Shown: one piece after another, positions 4,862-5,884 of the stretch
Layout of the letters: each line of letters starts with the position of its first letter
Numbering within the stretch: position 1 is the stretch's first letter
DNA from: Lentzea sp.
GTDB lineage: Bacteria > Actinomycetota > Actinomycetes > Mycobacteriales > Pseudonocardiaceae
Reading direction: 5' to 3'
Assembly (NCBI GenBank): GCA_030146905.1
Contig: JASLAV010000426.1
Location: 1-5,884 of the forward strand
Length of the DNA: 5,884 nucleotides
Translations under genes and position numbers: made by a program
The notes under the pieces: model-generated
What the model was told of the DNA's origin: nothing
Database searches by the model: none
Seen by the model: only the letters and a program-made list of their open reading frames with translations

Positions 4862-5692
4862 ATGCCCAAACGATTCTCGAGCGTGGTGGGGCGCTCGTTC
4901 GGTGACGGTGTCCGCGACGCCATCGGGTCCACCGGGATGACCCAGCGGCGGATCGCCCAGCTCCTGGACTGGGAGGAGGCCAAGGTCTCCGACCTGGTCA
5001 AGGGCAGGGGCGGGGTCACCGAGGTCGAGGTGGCGATGCTGCTCGGCCTGTGCCGGGTGGAGGCGGACGAGGCGCGGCGGTTGATGGCGCTGTTCAAGGA
5101 GACCCGCGAGAAGGGCTTCCTTGAACTCAGCGACGACGGCGTCCCCGACCAGCTGCGCACCTTGATCGTGCAGGAGCGCGACGCCAACAAGATTTTCGTG
5201 TGGGCGATGAACCTGATCCCAGGCCTCCTACAGATCCCGGCGTACTCGGCAGAGGTTGTACGGGCGGCCGCGACCGTGAAGCCCGAGCAGGTGAACGAGA
5301 TCGTCGAAGCCAAGGCCGGGCGTCGAGCGATCTTCCACCGGAGCCGTGAGTTCGTCTTCTACATCCACGAGCAGGCCTTGCGGTTGCAGGTCGGCAGTGC
5401 CCAGTTGATGTCCGACCAGCTGCACGATCTGCTCCGGATGTCGGTGCGGCCCTACATCAGCGTGAGGGTGGTCCCTCTCTCGATCGGGGTCCATGCCGGA
5501 CTCGCTGGTTCGTTCACCAAGCTGGGCTACGAGAAGTTCGAGCCGGTGGTCTACCTGGAGAGCCACAACTCCAACCTCTTTCTGGAGGACAAGTCCTCGA
5601 TCACCGTCTACGACGAGGTCCTCAAGGTGCTCGCCCGGCAGGCCTTGGATGAGGAACAATCAAGGAGGTTGATCACCAGCTTGCTGACATGA
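4862..5692 (+). CDS. Scr1-like XRE-family regulator with DUF5753 domain
   Basis: The protein has 276 residues, normal for the family. Residues 10-66 form an XRE helix-turn-helix; helices 2-3 lie in MTQRRIAQLLDWEEAKVSDLVKG (26-48). Residues 104-275 are the DUF5753 domain, with its signature in QERDANKIFVWAMNLIPGLLQIPAY (104-128), followed by the conserved Glu-Gln in YIHEQALR (167-174), VRVVPLSIGVHAGLAGSF (201-218) and VVYLES (229-234). These proteins are typically encoded with a DUF397 partner, as here. In Streptomyces the Scr1/Scr2 pair has been described as toxin-antitoxin-like, and the WhiJ/BldB-type relatives influence development and antibiotic production. The downstream DUF397 gene is 10 bases away, so the two are co-transcribed. 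The start is set by the leaderless -10 box at 4850 and by the onset of family similarity. The regulatory target here is unknown; autoregulation through the palindrome upstream is likely. Confidence 0.93.
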   Translation: MPKRFSSVVGRSFGDGVRDAIGSTGMTQRRIAQLLDWEEAKVSDLVKGRGGVTEVEVAMLLGLCRVEADEARRLMALFKETREKGFLELSDDGVPDQLRTLIVQERDANKIFVWAMNLIPGLLQIPAYSAEVVRAAATVKPEQVNEIVEAKAGRRAIFHRSREFVFYIHEQALRLQVGSAQLMSDQLHDLLRMSVRPYISVRVVPLSIGVHAGLAGSFTKLGYEKFEPVVYLESHNSNLFLEDKSSITVYDEVLKVLARQALDEEQSRRLITSLLT

Positions 5693-5702
5693 GGAGATCC
5701 TC

Positions 5703-5864
5703 GTGACGACTTGGCGCAAGAGCAGCTACAGCGGCACTTCGAGCGACTGCGTCGAGGTCGGTCGTGGCGTCGGCATCCGCGACAGCAAGGCACCGACCAC
5801 GCACCTGCCCGTCTCGGACAAGGCGTGGTCGGCGTTCCTGGCCGAGGTGAAGTCCACCCGCTAG
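5703..5864 (+). CDS. DUF397 domain protein, 53 residues, partner of the Scr1-like regulator
   Basis: The translation begins MTTWRKSSYSG and continues with SDCVEVGRGVGIRDSK (14-29), LPVSDKAWSAFLAEVK (35-50) and a short STR end. These are the defining DUF397 blocks: W-R-K-S-S-Y-S, C-V-E-V, R-D-S-K and the C-terminal aromatic W-x-x-F-L. Family members are small cytoplasmic partners of XRE/DUF5753 regulators and are proposed to modulate them; in the Scr1/Scr2 pair the DUF397 protein is described as the toxin-like member. The start is a GTG at 5703, with GAGGAG (5691-5696) 6 bases upstream overlapping the regulator's stop codon, so translation is closely coupled. GAGG and CCTC around AGAT (5691-5702) could fold over the ribosome binding site, a weak stem that ribosomes finishing the upstream gene would open. 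The stop is TAG at 5862. Confidence 0.93.
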   Translation: MTTWRKSSYSGTSSDCVEVGRGVGIRDSKAPTTHLPVSDKAWSAFLAEVKSTR

Positions 5865-5884
5865 AAGATCTCCGCGAGCAGCTC

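Noticed and set aside
5228..5659. Reverse-strand open frame of 143 residues within the regulator gene
   Set aside because: It is a shadow of the DUF5753 domain with no independent coding signs.
1..5884. Mobile element, attachment site or CRISPR array
   Set aside because: I found no transposase, integrase, terminal inverted repeats, regularly spaced repeats or tRNA end. The methylase alone does not establish an island.

Overview
The window is very GC-rich, with G or C at almost every third codon position. It carries gene families typical of filamentous actinobacteria: a Scr1-type helix-turn-helix regulator paired with a DUF397 protein, a Cys-Gln thioester surface protein with an LAxTG sorting signal, an MT0933/Rv0909-like small protein and a PF06475 glycolipid-binding-type protein. 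A member of the Pseudonocardiales (Lentzea, Saccharothrix or Actinosynnema-like) fits best. That placement is inferred from gene content, not from a database match.

Layout, left to right. Positions 1-860 hold the C-terminal part of a C5 DNA cytosine methyltransferase; its catalytic Pro-Cys motif lies off the left edge. Positions 861-1171 are a 311-base regulatory gap with two odd-length palindromes, three copies of a CGGTT(N)AGTG motif and a good promoter. Positions 1172-2389 encode a secreted, sortase-anchored thioester protein. A strong hairpin at 2412-2447 separates it from a convergent gene at 3801-2464 for a secreted BNR/Asp-box beta-propeller protein. A 165-base divergent promoter region follows. 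Then come a 56-residue MT0933/Rv0909-like protein (3967-4137), a terminator-like hairpin (4167-4194) and a 186-residue PF06475-type protein (4219-4779). The last part is a two-gene unit: a Scr1-like XRE/DUF5753 regulator (4862-5692), apparently translated from a leaderless mRNA, and a 53-residue DUF397 protein (5703-5864).

How the genes relate. The thioester protein and the BNR protein are both exported and could both act at the cell surface, but they converge and are not an operon. The small antitoxin-like gene has no recognisable Rv0910-type toxin next to it. The hairpin after it sits before the PF06475 gene, so that gene depends either on read-through or on a promoter I cannot see. The regulator and DUF397 genes are 10 bases apart and certainly form one unit. 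No tRNA, rRNA, CRISPR array, insertion sequence or integrase is visible. I see no convincing new multi-gene system. The least explained structures are the repeated motif upstream of the thioester gene, the antitoxin-like gene followed by a hairpin, and the palindromic leaderless promoter of the regulator.
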